Below are positions 15,114-20,040 of a stretch of DNA of 20,040 nucleotides, piece after piece. How positions within the stretch are numbered: position 1 is the first letter of the stretch; every line of letters starts with the position of its first letter. The position numbers and the translations under genes are program-made. Location: the IMG/VR virus record IMGVR_UViG_3300020595_000245, positions 1 to 20,040 of that record; one strand, written 5' to 3'. Source of the stretch: a virus. The notes under the pieces are model-generated. The model saw only the letters and a list, made by a program, of their open reading frames with translations. It did not search any database and was not told where the DNA came from.

Positions 15114-15634
15114 TTTTTCTTTTTGCTAGTATTATATTCACAACCATACTGAGTCATCCAATAATCCTCACGTTCAAACTTTTGTTCCTTAGGGCAGTAT
15201 TCTAATACCTGAGATGTAAATGCTTCCTTACCATATTGTTTTAATGCTTTAGATAATGGTTTTACTTTACTACGTCCTCTATTGTAGAAATGACGCCAAA
15301 TACGGCGTTTAACGTCGTTAGAACAGCCTACATACGTCTCGCCTGTCTCTGTATTAGTAATCACGTATACGCCAGATTTTAACTCATTATTCTCCATAGG
15401 ACGTCCTATTTTACCCCCTGTTTTACCAAACATTTCTGGGTTATTATTATAGTATTTTTCAAACCATTCATTGTGTCTCTCTAGATTATCTATTTTCCAT
15501 TGTTTATAGATTTCAACACTACAATCTCTACAATATGATTTTCTATAGCCTTTTTGTTTGTTAGTCCAATCAAATGATGTGATTTCTTTATGTTCACCAC
15601 ATTTTCTACATTGCTTTACTTCCATCAGTTCCAT
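15110..15634 (-). CDS. GIY-YIG endonuclease with N-terminal zinc finger
   Basis: 174 residues. N-terminus: CRKC (9-12) and CRDC (35-38), a four-cysteine zinc finger as in many phage homing nucleases. Nuclease domain: GVYVITN (88-94), TYVGCSND (100-107), VKRRIWRH with R110/R111, KALKQYGKEAFTSQVLE, EREDYWM with a candidate catalytic Glu (E153 or E155), and a final YNTS. All expected GIY-YIG landmarks are present, so it is probably active as a DNA-cleaving enzyme, either a free-standing homing endonuclease or an anti-competitor nuclease. The start at 15634 overlaps the upstream gene by 10 nt; an ATG at 15625 with TGATG spacing is an equally good start and would drop three residues. Confidence 0.85.
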   Translation of the reverse strand: MELMEVKQCRKCGEHKEITSFDWTNKQKGYRKSYCRDCSVEIYKQWKIDNLERHNEWFEKYYNNNPEMFGKTGGKIGRPMENNELKSGVYVITNTETGETYVGCSNDVKRRIWRHFYNRGRSKVKPLSKALKQYGKEAFTSQVLEYCPKEQKFEREDYWMTQYGCEYNTSKKKK

Positions 15635-15915
15635 TTACTTTTTATTTGTTCTATTTGTTCGATACCAAAGGTAATAAAGTAAGCTAAGGCACTCACGCTT
15701 AAAGCTAAAATAAAGTCCCTAGAATATAGAAGTGTAAACCAGAAACCGAAACACTTGCTACAACTTATTACTACCGCTAGCGATGCTAATGAATGTAAGT
15801 TTAGTTTAATACATAATCTAATCCATTTATCTGTTATCCATTCTCTAGCTGGGTTAAATGGTGTGAACCATCCTGTTATCCATACGCTGAATAATGCTAA
15901 TCCTAAAATCTCCAT
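15625..15915 (-). CDS. Membrane protein with CxxC and FW motif, unknown function
   Basis: 96 residues with an N-terminal hydrophobic segment (LGLALFSVWITGWFTPF, about 4-20), a central SLASLAVVISCSKCFGFWFTLLYS and a C-terminal ILALSVSALAYFITFGI. The pattern C-x-K/T-C-x-x-F-W within a transmembrane context is one I recall from small phage membrane proteins. Function unknown; membrane remodelling or superinfection exclusion are possibilities only. TAATG overlap with the upstream gene at 15913-15917. Confidence 0.66.
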   Translation of the reverse strand: MEILGLALFSVWITGWFTPFNPAREWITDKWIRLCIKLNLHSLASLAVVISCSKCFGFWFTLLYSRDFILALSVSALAYFITFGIEQIEQIKSKWN

Positions 15916-16115
15916 TAGTTTAATAAGTTTTGTTGTTCACCATTCAACTCATCGTTTTGCTTAAGTTGTTGTTCCTTTATCTGTTCCATTAAACCACAGA
16001 ATAACTCAAATGCCATTACGTGTCCATTATCATAGATAAAGTTTCTCATATTGACGAAATCATTATATTCCTCTCTGGTAATACGGATTGTCTCTAGTTT
16101 GATATTATTTCCCAT
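15915..16115 (-). CDS. Small helical protein, unknown function
   Basis: 66 residues, MGNNIKLETIRITREEYNDF..., ending in a Gln/Asn-rich tail (QQLKQNDELNGEQQNLLN). Mostly helical; ITREEYNDFVNMRNFI resembles the start of ribbon-helix-helix or coiled-coil proteins but I cannot assign it. It overlaps the upstream gene by 11 nt and ends with a TAATG junction. Confidence 0.6.
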   Translation of the reverse strand: MGNNIKLETIRITREEYNDFVNMRNFIYDNGHVMAFELFCGLMEQIKEQQLKQNDELNGEQQNLLN

Positions 16116-16422
16116 CTTTCAACTCCTCTAAATAGTCGCGAACATCACGACGAATGTTATTTTTTCTATTTCTGTCTCTGGTAGATAGTCTCTCAGCAAT
16201 ATTATTTACTTGCTTCTCTAAATCCTCTACCTTTAACTTTAATACTCCTAACTCGGTTTTGTTTGTGTTAGCTAACATCTCACAGCTATTTGTGTTTTTT
16301 CCACGTCTAATACGTGATTTAATCGCATTACGTAGCATACTCACATATGGCATCGCTACTAATCCTACTGCCAAGGTAAACGCACCTAGACAAAACATTA
16401 CAAAGTTCATTTTCTCCATCAT
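16105..16422 (-). CDS. Membrane-anchored coiled-coil protein
   Basis: 105 residues with an N-terminal transmembrane anchor (MNFVMFCLGAFTLAVGLVAM, about 5-24), a basic segment (AIKSRIRRGKNTNS) and a coiled coil (LGVLKLKVEDLEKQVNNIAE, about 58-77) followed by a charged tail. Orientation by charge would place the coiled coil in the cytoplasm. Function unknown. The ATG at 16422 overlaps the stop of the sigma-like gene as ATGA; an in-frame ATG follows immediately, so the exact start is uncertain by one residue. Confidence 0.64.
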   Translation of the reverse strand: MMEKMNFVMFCLGAFTLAVGLVAMPYVSMLRNAIKSRIRRGKNTNSCEMLANTNKTELGVLKLKVEDLEKQVNNIAERLSTRDRNRKNNIRRDVRDYLEELKDGK

Positions 16423-16931
16423 TTATTACATTTTAGTTTTAACATTTGTAGCCCTTCCTTAACATCTCGAAGTAGGCTATTTTTCGAGATTCTATATTTC
16501 TCATTCATTTGCTGGTAGGTAAGTCCATTTATAAACTTATCCTGAACCAATATTCTATAGTAGAAGTGTAAATCATTTAGTTCCCTAAGGGCACATTCAC
16601 ACATTTCATTATATTCATCATCACTATCATCCTCTAGGTTATGCCCCCATTTCCATTCTACCCATTCAGTCTCATTTCTGGGATGACGTCTAAGTTGTCT
16701 GTGGTAAGGGGAGGTAGAGGATTTATAGTTTCTATTGACACACATTGTCATATAGTTCTCTAACTTACCCTCATCAAACAATCTCTGTTGCTTATCAGCT
16801 GGATATTCGAGGAGAGATAAAACACACATATGTAATATTTCAGTCGCTTCGTCGCGATTGGAAGTGATGCGAGTAGCATTACCTACCAACATCTCATAGT
16901 TCCTATTTATCCATTTCTCTATATCACTCAT
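16419..16931 (-). CDS. Sigma-70-like (ECF-type) transcription factor
   Basis: 170 residues. Residues about 10-75 (RNYEMLVGNATRITSNRDEA, ILHMCVLSLLEY, LENYMTMCVNRNYKS) look like sigma region 2. A central acidic linker (NLEDDSDDEYNEMCE) follows, then a C-terminal helix-turn-helix (INGLTYQQMNEKYRISKNSL, LLRDVKEGLQMLK, about 134-164) like region 4. Size and layout match small ECF-type sigma factors that flavobacterial phages often carry. It is the first gene of the long minus-strand operon, so it may redirect host RNA polymerase to phage promoters. The leader contains TACTTAAAG just before the ATG. No anti-sigma gene is evident. Confidence 0.72.
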   Translation of the reverse strand: MSDIEKWINRNYEMLVGNATRITSNRDEATEILHMCVLSLLEYPADKQQRLFDEGKLENYMTMCVNRNYKSSTSPYHRQLRRHPRNETEWVEWKWGHNLEDDSDDEYNEMCECALRELNDLHFYYRILVQDKFINGLTYQQMNEKYRISKNSLLRDVKEGLQMLKLKCNK

Positions 16932-16954
16932 ACTTTAAGTAGAAAGATAGCCGA

Positions 16955-16969
16955 GGTATAAAAAATACC
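16955..16969. repeat. Short inverted repeat near the sigma-like gene
   Basis: GGTAT-AAAAA-ATACC, a 5-bp inverted repeat 24 nt upstream of the sigma-like ATG. It could be an operator half-site pair for a regulator of this operon. Related ATACC and GGTAT half-sites recur at 17310-17326 in the opposite arrangement. Confidence 0.35.
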
Positions 16970-17029
16970 CCTATTTTAAGGTTAATACCATTTCCTACTA
17001 TAAACTTATACATAGCACCTCTGGGAAAT

Positions 17030-17088
17030 CTCACCCTCATAGATTCTCAATCTACGATATTTACTATATTTTCATCTATCTCGGGGAG
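17030..17088 (+). repeat. Long-range hairpin in the intergenic region
   Basis: CTCACC-ctc-ATAGAT (17030-17044) can pair with ATCTAT-ctc-GGGGAG (17074-17088), giving 11 pairs, one A/G mismatch and a symmetric 3x3 internal loop. The 5' arm can alternatively form a local hairpin (TAGATT-CTC-AATCTA, 17040-17054). This suggests switching between two folds, or simply local palindromes. Confidence 0.35.
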
Positions 17089-17105
17089 TCTGTTATTTAC
17101 AGATT
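17087..17105 (+). repeat. 7-bp hairpin
   Basis: AGTCTGT-TATTT-ACAGATT forms seven pairs in plus-strand RNA, one of them G-U; on the minus strand that pair would be C/A. No T-run follows, so it is not a terminator. Confidence 0.4.
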
Positions 17106-17153
17106 CTAACACCCTGCCATCGGTAATACACTTAACCTAAGTCCTATAACATC

Positions 17154-17220
17154 ACTTGGTATTCAGGTGAGTGCCTGATGACATTGATAAATATATAATA
17201 AAAGGTTGGGAATGCCAAGT
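17154..17220 (+). ncRNA. Candidate structured RNA domain, plus strand
   Basis: ACTTGGTATTC (17154-17164) pairs over all 11 positions with GAATGCCAAGT (17210-17220) if one U-G wobble is allowed, closing a 67-nt domain. Within it TCAGG-TGAGTG-CCTGA (17163-17178) forms a second hairpin, slightly overlapping the outer stem. The wobble is only a pair in plus-strand RNA. A 5' leader element or small RNA upstream of the nuclease-like gene is inferred. No known RNA family is recognised. Confidence 0.35.
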
Positions 17221-17241
17221 TAAAATAAAAATCTCTAATGG

Positions 17242-17273
17242 AATGAGTAAACGCACGTTTTAATGAGTAAACG
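17242..17273 (+). repeat. 12-bp direct repeat, 20-bp period
   Basis: AATGAGTAAACG occurs at 17242-17253 and again, identical, at 17262-17273, 20 bp apart, so both copies lie on the same face of the helix. It lies about 80-110 bp upstream of the plus-strand gene and resembles a tandem operator or a pair of iterons. Confidence 0.45.
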
Positions 17274-17276
17274 GAT

Positions 17277-17293
17277 ACCCCCCTTGGAGGGGT
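17277..17293 (+). repeat. GC-rich hairpin upstream of the nuclease-like gene
   Basis: ACCCC-CCTTGGA-GGGGT, a 5-bp stem in an otherwise AT-rich region, 60 nt before the plus-strand ATG. A T-run is absent, so it is not a classical terminator. A second small hairpin, ATACC-GATGAGA-GGTAT, follows at 17310-17326. Confidence 0.4.
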
Positions 17294-17353
17294 TCTATAT
17301 GTATACGTGATACCGATGAGAGGTATGGATTATTAACTAAATATAAAATAGAA

Positions 17354-17851
17354 ATGTCAAACAATCAAATCAAATCAGGAGGAAAAATACAAAACCTCAA
17401 ACGCTTACAACAAATCCCAATATTCGAAAATATTAGATACTCAATCACTGATAATAGTGGTTGGGGTATCCAATCACCTACTGACGGAGATATGATATTT
17501 GAGTTCCAGAGTAAAGTAATCATATTTTGTGATTTTAAGTTAGAAGGTAAGGGATTAGAGAATGGACAAAATAGAACATTTACATCAATAGTAGATGCTT
17601 GCCAGAATGGAGGATATGAAGGTGCTTATTTTATTACAGCTGAACATAATACCGACATAAATACACCCACATTCGATGCGTCTACTTGCGTAGTTAAGCG
17701 TGTATACTACAAGCAAAACATTTATACACCACCTCCACTGCTTACATTAAACGATTGGTTAAATCGCATATTTCAAAAACACAACTTACCATTAACTCCT
17801 TATAAACCTAAAAACATAATGGATATTTTTAGTGAAACATTTGATAAATAA
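17354..17851 (+). CDS. PD-(D/E)XK nuclease-like protein
   Basis: 165 residues, the only plus-strand gene. The core reads PTDGDMIFEFQSKVIIFCDF then KLEGKGLENGQNRTF: D46, then the D60-F-K62 pair in a beta strand, and Q72 in a GQ-R helix. A later strand is GAYFITAEHNT. Acidic residue, about 13 residues, D-x-K, then GQ is the layout of the PD-(D/E)XK superfamily, such as Holliday-junction resolvase-like or DNA-processing nucleases. The N-terminus is basic and probably flexible. It faces away from all neighbours, has an A-rich leader without Shine-Dalgarno and is followed by a strong terminator, so it is an independent unit, as expected for a gene with different timing or a morphon-type insertion. 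Family membership is from motif spacing only. Confidence 0.6.
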   Translation: MSNNQIKSGGKIQNLKRLQQIPIFENIRYSITDNSGWGIQSPTDGDMIFEFQSKVIIFCDFKLEGKGLENGQNRTFTSIVDACQNGGYEGAYFITAEHNTDINTPTFDASTCVVKRVYYKQNIYTPPPLLTLNDWLNRIFQKHNLPLTPYKPKNIMDIFSETFDK

Positions 17852-17897
17852 ACGTGCCGTTAATAAATAGAGGTTATATATTGTAAATAGGTTTAGC

Positions 17898-17952
17898 CGT
17901 TAGGGGTTTTTGTTTCCCATTGTTGGTTCATATTTCTATTTTTCCCCTAACG
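17898..17952. repeat. 9-bp inverted repeat, CGTTAGGGG, with a further copy
   Basis: CGTTAGGGG at 17898-17906 is matched by CCCCTAACG at 17944-17952 with a 37-nt spacer, and CGTTAGGG recurs at 18006-18013. The copies flank the terminator at 17960-17979. They could be arms of a larger terminator structure or binding sites of a protein at the end of the two convergent transcripts. Confidence 0.45.
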
Positions 17953-17959
17953 ACAAAGG

Positions 17960-17986
17960 TGCCCCGCGAAAGCGGGGCATTTTATG
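17960..17986 (+). terminator. Intrinsic terminator of the plus-strand nuclease-like gene
   Basis: TGCCCCGC-GAAA-GCGGGGCA, a perfect 8-bp GC-rich stem with a GAAA tetraloop (17960-17979), followed by TTTTATG on the plus strand. It lies about 110 nt behind the plus gene. In the minus direction the 3' flank is CCTTTG, so it may also slow transcription leaving the holin-like gene. Confidence 0.85.
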
Positions 17987-18034
17987 TTTCTCCTTCGGTA
18001 GCGTCCGTTAGGGAAATGTGTTTATACGTGTGTA

Positions 18035-18205
18035 TTATTTGTTTTTATCGCGTTTTTTCCACCAATCATAGATTCGCGTGATGTTAAGTATTAATGCGGT
18101 TAAAAGCACTACTACACTAATAGTTGTCTGGACATCCATAAATGTTAGTCCTATGCCTGCTGTTGAGGCTATATTTGCTATTGAATCTTTTGTTATTGAG
18201 TCCAT
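18035..18205 (-). CDS. Small holin-like membrane protein
   Basis: 56 residues from the ATG at 18205 (MDSITKDSIANIASTAGIGL). One strong transmembrane segment (TTISVVVLLTALILNI, about 29-44) preceded by a weaker hydrophobic stretch and followed by a basic tail (YDWWKKRDKNK). This charge pattern is typical of small holins that perforate the inner membrane at lysis. The ATG lies one base after the stop of the LamG-like gene, favouring 18205 over the longer reading from 18238, which would overlap that gene. No lysin gene is seen beside it. Confidence 0.62.
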   Translation of the reverse strand: MDSITKDSIANIASTAGIGLTFMDVQTTISVVVLLTALILNITRIYDWWKKRDKNK

Positions 18206-18206
18206 A

Positions 18207-18899
18207 TTAATACGATGATACATAGTTATGTAAATCACTTACTTCCTGTGCTGTTAATGCCCTATCATAATACATAAAGTTATAACAATCCCAATCACCT
18301 TCATCCTGATTAGGATTAAATAATACCCCTGTTGTATTTAATGATAAGGTAAAATCACTACTAGTAGTAGTTATACTTGAACCATCCTTATATGATTTAT
18401 AGTTATTAGCTACACCATTAGCATCTTTTGTAAATGCTACACTTGCTAATGTTGTTCCAATAGATACTGCTGGCATACCTCTATAACTTGTATTCCAAGG
18501 ACGAACAGCACCACTATCATAGTTTCCTACTAATGATAATCTATCTAATCCAGGATTTGTTGATTTCTCTACCATATAAACATTATCGGTAGTATTAGCA
18601 AGTCTTATATAAGCAAATATACTCCATTCTGTTGTAAAACCAAGTTGATTAAATGTTCCTGTAAAATCTATAGCATCAGTATTTGCTTGAACAAAAGTCA
18701 TATATCTGTTGCTATTATAAGTCCCACTATTAAAAGTTCCAGTAATACCATAAGTAGATAAATCTGTAATAGTTGTTCCTGTTCCTGAATAACTTTGTCC
18801 TGAACCAAAACTTGTTTCAAATACAAGCCCTGATGATACAGGATTTGTTGGTGTATCACTTGCTGGAGTTTTATAAAATCCAAATGGTATAAATGACAT
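18207..18899 (-). CDS. LamG/concanavalin A-like carbohydrate-binding tail protein
   Basis: 230 residues. After a short N-terminus (MSFIPFGFYKTPASDTPTNP) the protein has the jelly-roll pattern of LamG or concanavalin A-like domains: GLVFETSFGSG, NRYMTFVQANTDAIDF, TTEWSIFAYIRLANTTDN, ASVAFTKDANG, and the near-diagnostic end NFMYYDRALTAQEVSDLHNY. Such domains bind sugars and in phages often sit on tail fibres as receptor-binding modules. It follows the beta-helix fibre gene and precedes the holin, a common place for host-recognition genes. No catalytic residues are evident, so binding rather than hydrolysis is assumed. No signal peptide. Confidence 0.75.
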   Translation of the reverse strand: MSFIPFGFYKTPASDTPTNPVSSGLVFETSFGSGQSYSGTGTTITDLSTYGITGTFNSGTYNSNRYMTFVQANTDAIDFTGTFNQLGFTTEWSIFAYIRLANTTDNVYMVEKSTNPGLDRLSLVGNYDSGAVRPWNTSYRGMPAVSIGTTLASVAFTKDANGVANNYKSYKDGSSITTTSSDFTLSLNTTGVLFNPNQDEGDWDCYNFMYYDRALTAQEVSDLHNYVSSY

Positions 18900-18918
18900 A
18901 TATTATGTGTTTTAATGC

Positions 18919-18949
18919 GGGAAATATGCGTTTTAATCGCATACCTCCC
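18919..18949. repeat. Hairpin between fibre and LamG-like genes
   Basis: GGGA-aa-TATGCG (18919-18930) pairs with CGCATA-cc-TCCC (18938-18949) around a 7-nt loop, ten pairs with a 2x2 internal loop. On the minus strand it lies 20 nt before the LamG-like start, followed by GCATTAAAACAC, not a T-run. It may act as an RNA-stability or processing element that lets the two genes be expressed at different levels. Confidence 0.45.
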
Positions 18950-18969
18950 ACTATTAATATATTTACGTG

Positions 18970-20040
18970 TTAGCTAAAGTTCTTAGCACCTACACATTGA
19001 ACATTACCTCCACCGAAACAAACAAATGTTAAAATATCTATCGCACCTGTTGTTGCTGTTGCTGTAAATGCTGTTCCACCTTCAAAATCAAACTGCGAAT
19101 CAAATGTGATTGTTCCAGCACTTGTAGCATTGTTTGTGATTTGTAGTTGGAATGTTTGTCCTGCTACTTGGTTTGTAAGTTCTACTTCTGTATTAACACC
19201 ATTTTGTAGTGTTAAAGTAAATAGATTACCTAATGAAGCATCTAACTCTGCTACGTTAGCAACAACACTTAACGCTTCTACATTTTGAACTACAGCACCA
19301 TTAGTTGATAAACTTGGAACTACTACTTCATTTGCTTTAGTTGTAGATAAGTTTTGTCCACCTATAATAACACTTCTTAGATGTCCATTTATAGTATTAT
19401 TTTCTCCACCTACAATAACACTTCTACCAAAGCCACCACCAGAAATAGTATTATCAACACCAGCAACAATAGCACTAAAATCACCACCACTACTTGCGAT
19501 ACTATTACCTTGTCCCCCAATAATAACAGCCCTACCTGAACTTATTGTATTATCATCACCAGCAAATATACCATTAAGGTAGTTTCCACTAATAGTATTA
19601 CTTTGTCCTCCAATCAATGTATTTCTACCAGAGGCACCAGCTGTTATTTGATTATCAAATCCACCAATAACACTACTCCATCCGTCTCCTCCAGCAATAG
19701 CTGAACCACTTGAATATACTATACTATGTGGGGCACCTACAACTATATCACCTGCTACGTTATTTAATGCTGATACTGAACTTGAAGGTGCTGTTCCTGC
19801 TTGCCATTCTGTAGCACCACCACCACCACCTGCTGTAGCTTGTGTTGTTCCATCAGCAAATGTTAATACAGCACCTGAACCACTTATTGTTAAGTTAGGA
19901 ACTACTACTTCATCATCCTTAGTTGTAGATAAAGTATCACCACCTACAACAACACTTCTATTATGAGTAGCTGTATTACCTGTTCCAGCAAATATACCAG
20001 CGTGGTTAATGGTTGCTGGTAAACTACTAGCACCAATAGT
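18970..20040 (-). CDS. Tail fibre with beta-roll repeats (5' end beyond the right edge)
   Basis: At least 356 residues visible; the frame is open to the right edge, so the start is outside. Residues before the middle hold GGDTLSTTKDDEVVVPNL, then FADGTTQATAGGGGG. A block of repeated GG-x-x-N-T-I-x-G units follows (GGFDNQITAG, GGQSNTISG, AGDDNTISS, GGQGNSIAS, AGVDNTISG, GGENNTING) spaced roughly 15-22 residues, as in trimeric beta-roll or YadA-head-like adhesins. GGQNLSTTKANEVVVPSL then repeats the first motif. The C-terminus is a beta-rich domain ending TGAIDILTFVCFGGGNVQCVG, seen on phage fibres. It probably forms a trimeric receptor-binding fibre. A TTG at 19617 is not a real start, since coding continues unbroken upstream. 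Confidence 0.78.
   Translation of the reverse strand, partial: TIGASSLPATINHAGIFAGTGNTATHNRSVVVGGDTLSTTKDDEVVVPNLTISGSGAVLTFADGTTQATAGGGGGATEWQAGTAPSSSVSALNNVAGDIVVGAPHSIVYSSGSAIAGGDGWSSVIGGFDNQITAGASGRNTLIGGQSNTISGNYLNGIFAGDDNTISSGRAVIIGGQGNSIASSGGDFSAIVAGVDNTISGGGFGRSVIVGGENNTINGHLRSVIIGGQNLSTTKANEVVVPSLSTNGAVVQNVEALSVVANVAELDASLGNLFTLTLQNGVNTEVELTNQVAGQTFQLQITNNATSAGTITFDSQFDFEGGTAFTATATTGAIDILTFVCFGGGNVQCVGAKNFS
19316..19960 (-). repeat. Direct repeat inside the fibre gene
   Basis: The segment starting at 19316 (ggaactactacttcat) and that starting at 19898 share about 60 bases with most positions identical, and both code for LSTTKxxEVVVPxL. They bracket the beta-roll block, which suggests duplication of a knob or register module during fibre evolution. 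Confidence 0.55.

Larger units (their letters stand above)
16932..17353. other. Hairpin-rich divergent intergenic region
   Basis: 422 bases with no credible gene, between the sigma-like gene (minus) and the nuclease-like gene (plus). It should hold the promoters of both. I see no clear Bacteroidota promoter (TTTG with TAnnTTTG) on either strand. It holds a series of inverted repeats at 16955-16969, 17030-17088, 17039-17055, 17087-17105, 17130-17142, 17154-17220, 17163-17178, 17277-17293 and 17310-17326, and a 12-bp direct repeat at 17242/17262. A structured RNA, an operator array or a replication or packaging site are all possible. Confidence 0.6.

Noticed and set aside
17005-17090. tRNA-Leu-like pattern on the minus strand (5-bp stem with a 7-nt TTGAGAA loop like a GAG anticodon arm)
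   Set aside because: No matching acceptor stem, no T-loop consensus and no convincing D-arm; it is explained as one of several local hairpins.
18206-18238. Longer start for the holin-like gene
   Set aside because: It would overlap the LamG-like gene; the ATG at 18205 one base after that gene's stop fits the packing pattern and gives a normal holin size.
1-20040. CRISPR arrays, IS elements, integrase or attachment site
   Set aside because: No regularly spaced repeats, transposase or integrase motifs or terminal repeats were seen in the window.

Overview
The window looks like about 20 kb of a tailed double-stranded DNA bacteriophage (Caudoviricetes), probably with a siphovirus-like non-contractile tail, infecting a member of the Bacteroidota, most likely Flavobacteriia. 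It could also be a closely related prophage. The reasons are the AT-rich sequence, A-rich leaders that lack Shine-Dalgarno sites, dense gene packing by TAATG and ATGA overlaps, and proteins with motifs I associate with flavobacterial phages. These are the tape-measure C-terminus, the capsid and scaffold motifs, and the XkdF-type protease. No bacterial housekeeping gene, tRNA, IS element or CRISPR array is visible.

Layout, in transcription order on the minus strand. Right edge to about 18.0 kb: a receptor-binding and exit module with a tail fibre rich in GGxxNTI repeats (start outside the window), a LamG-like carbohydrate-binding protein and a small holin-like protein. 17.35-17.85 kb: the only plus-strand gene, a PD-(D/E)XK nuclease-like protein, closed by a strong terminator at 17960. 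16.93-17.35 kb: a hairpin-rich, gene-free divergent region. 16.93-13.57 kb: an operon that opens with a sigma-factor-like protein and continues with small early-type proteins, including a GIY-YIG endonuclease, membrane proteins and cysteine-knuckle proteins. 13.58-11.94 kb: terminase small and large subunits. 11.82-3.36 kb: tail genes, namely a tail assembly chaperone, a tail terminator-like protein, a gp10-like connector, two large tail or baseplate proteins and the tape measure. 3.36 kb to the left edge: head genes, namely a multi-module XkdF protease, two small proteins, an acidic scaffold and the start of the major capsid protein.

The most notable observation is in the tail assembly chaperone. 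It carries an exact U UUU UUA slippery heptamer in the correct frame, a 5-nt spacer and a good stem-loop. Beyond it lies a previously unassigned -1 reading frame of 96 codons that ends 8 nt before the next gene. This is a strong candidate for a programmed -1 frameshift giving a G/GT-type fusion. Other items of interest are a structured intergenic region whose G-U wobbles favour a plus-strand RNA, an intrinsic terminator behind terL that faces against all neighbouring genes, and an unusual gene order with tail genes between terminase and head genes. No portal and no clear major tail protein were seen in the window.

The whole minus-strand block from 16931 to the left edge probably behaves as one or a few long transcripts, with about a dozen gene junctions suited to termination-reinitiation. 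The scaffold and capsid genes are exceptions: each has its own short leader containing the same AACTTAAAA element.
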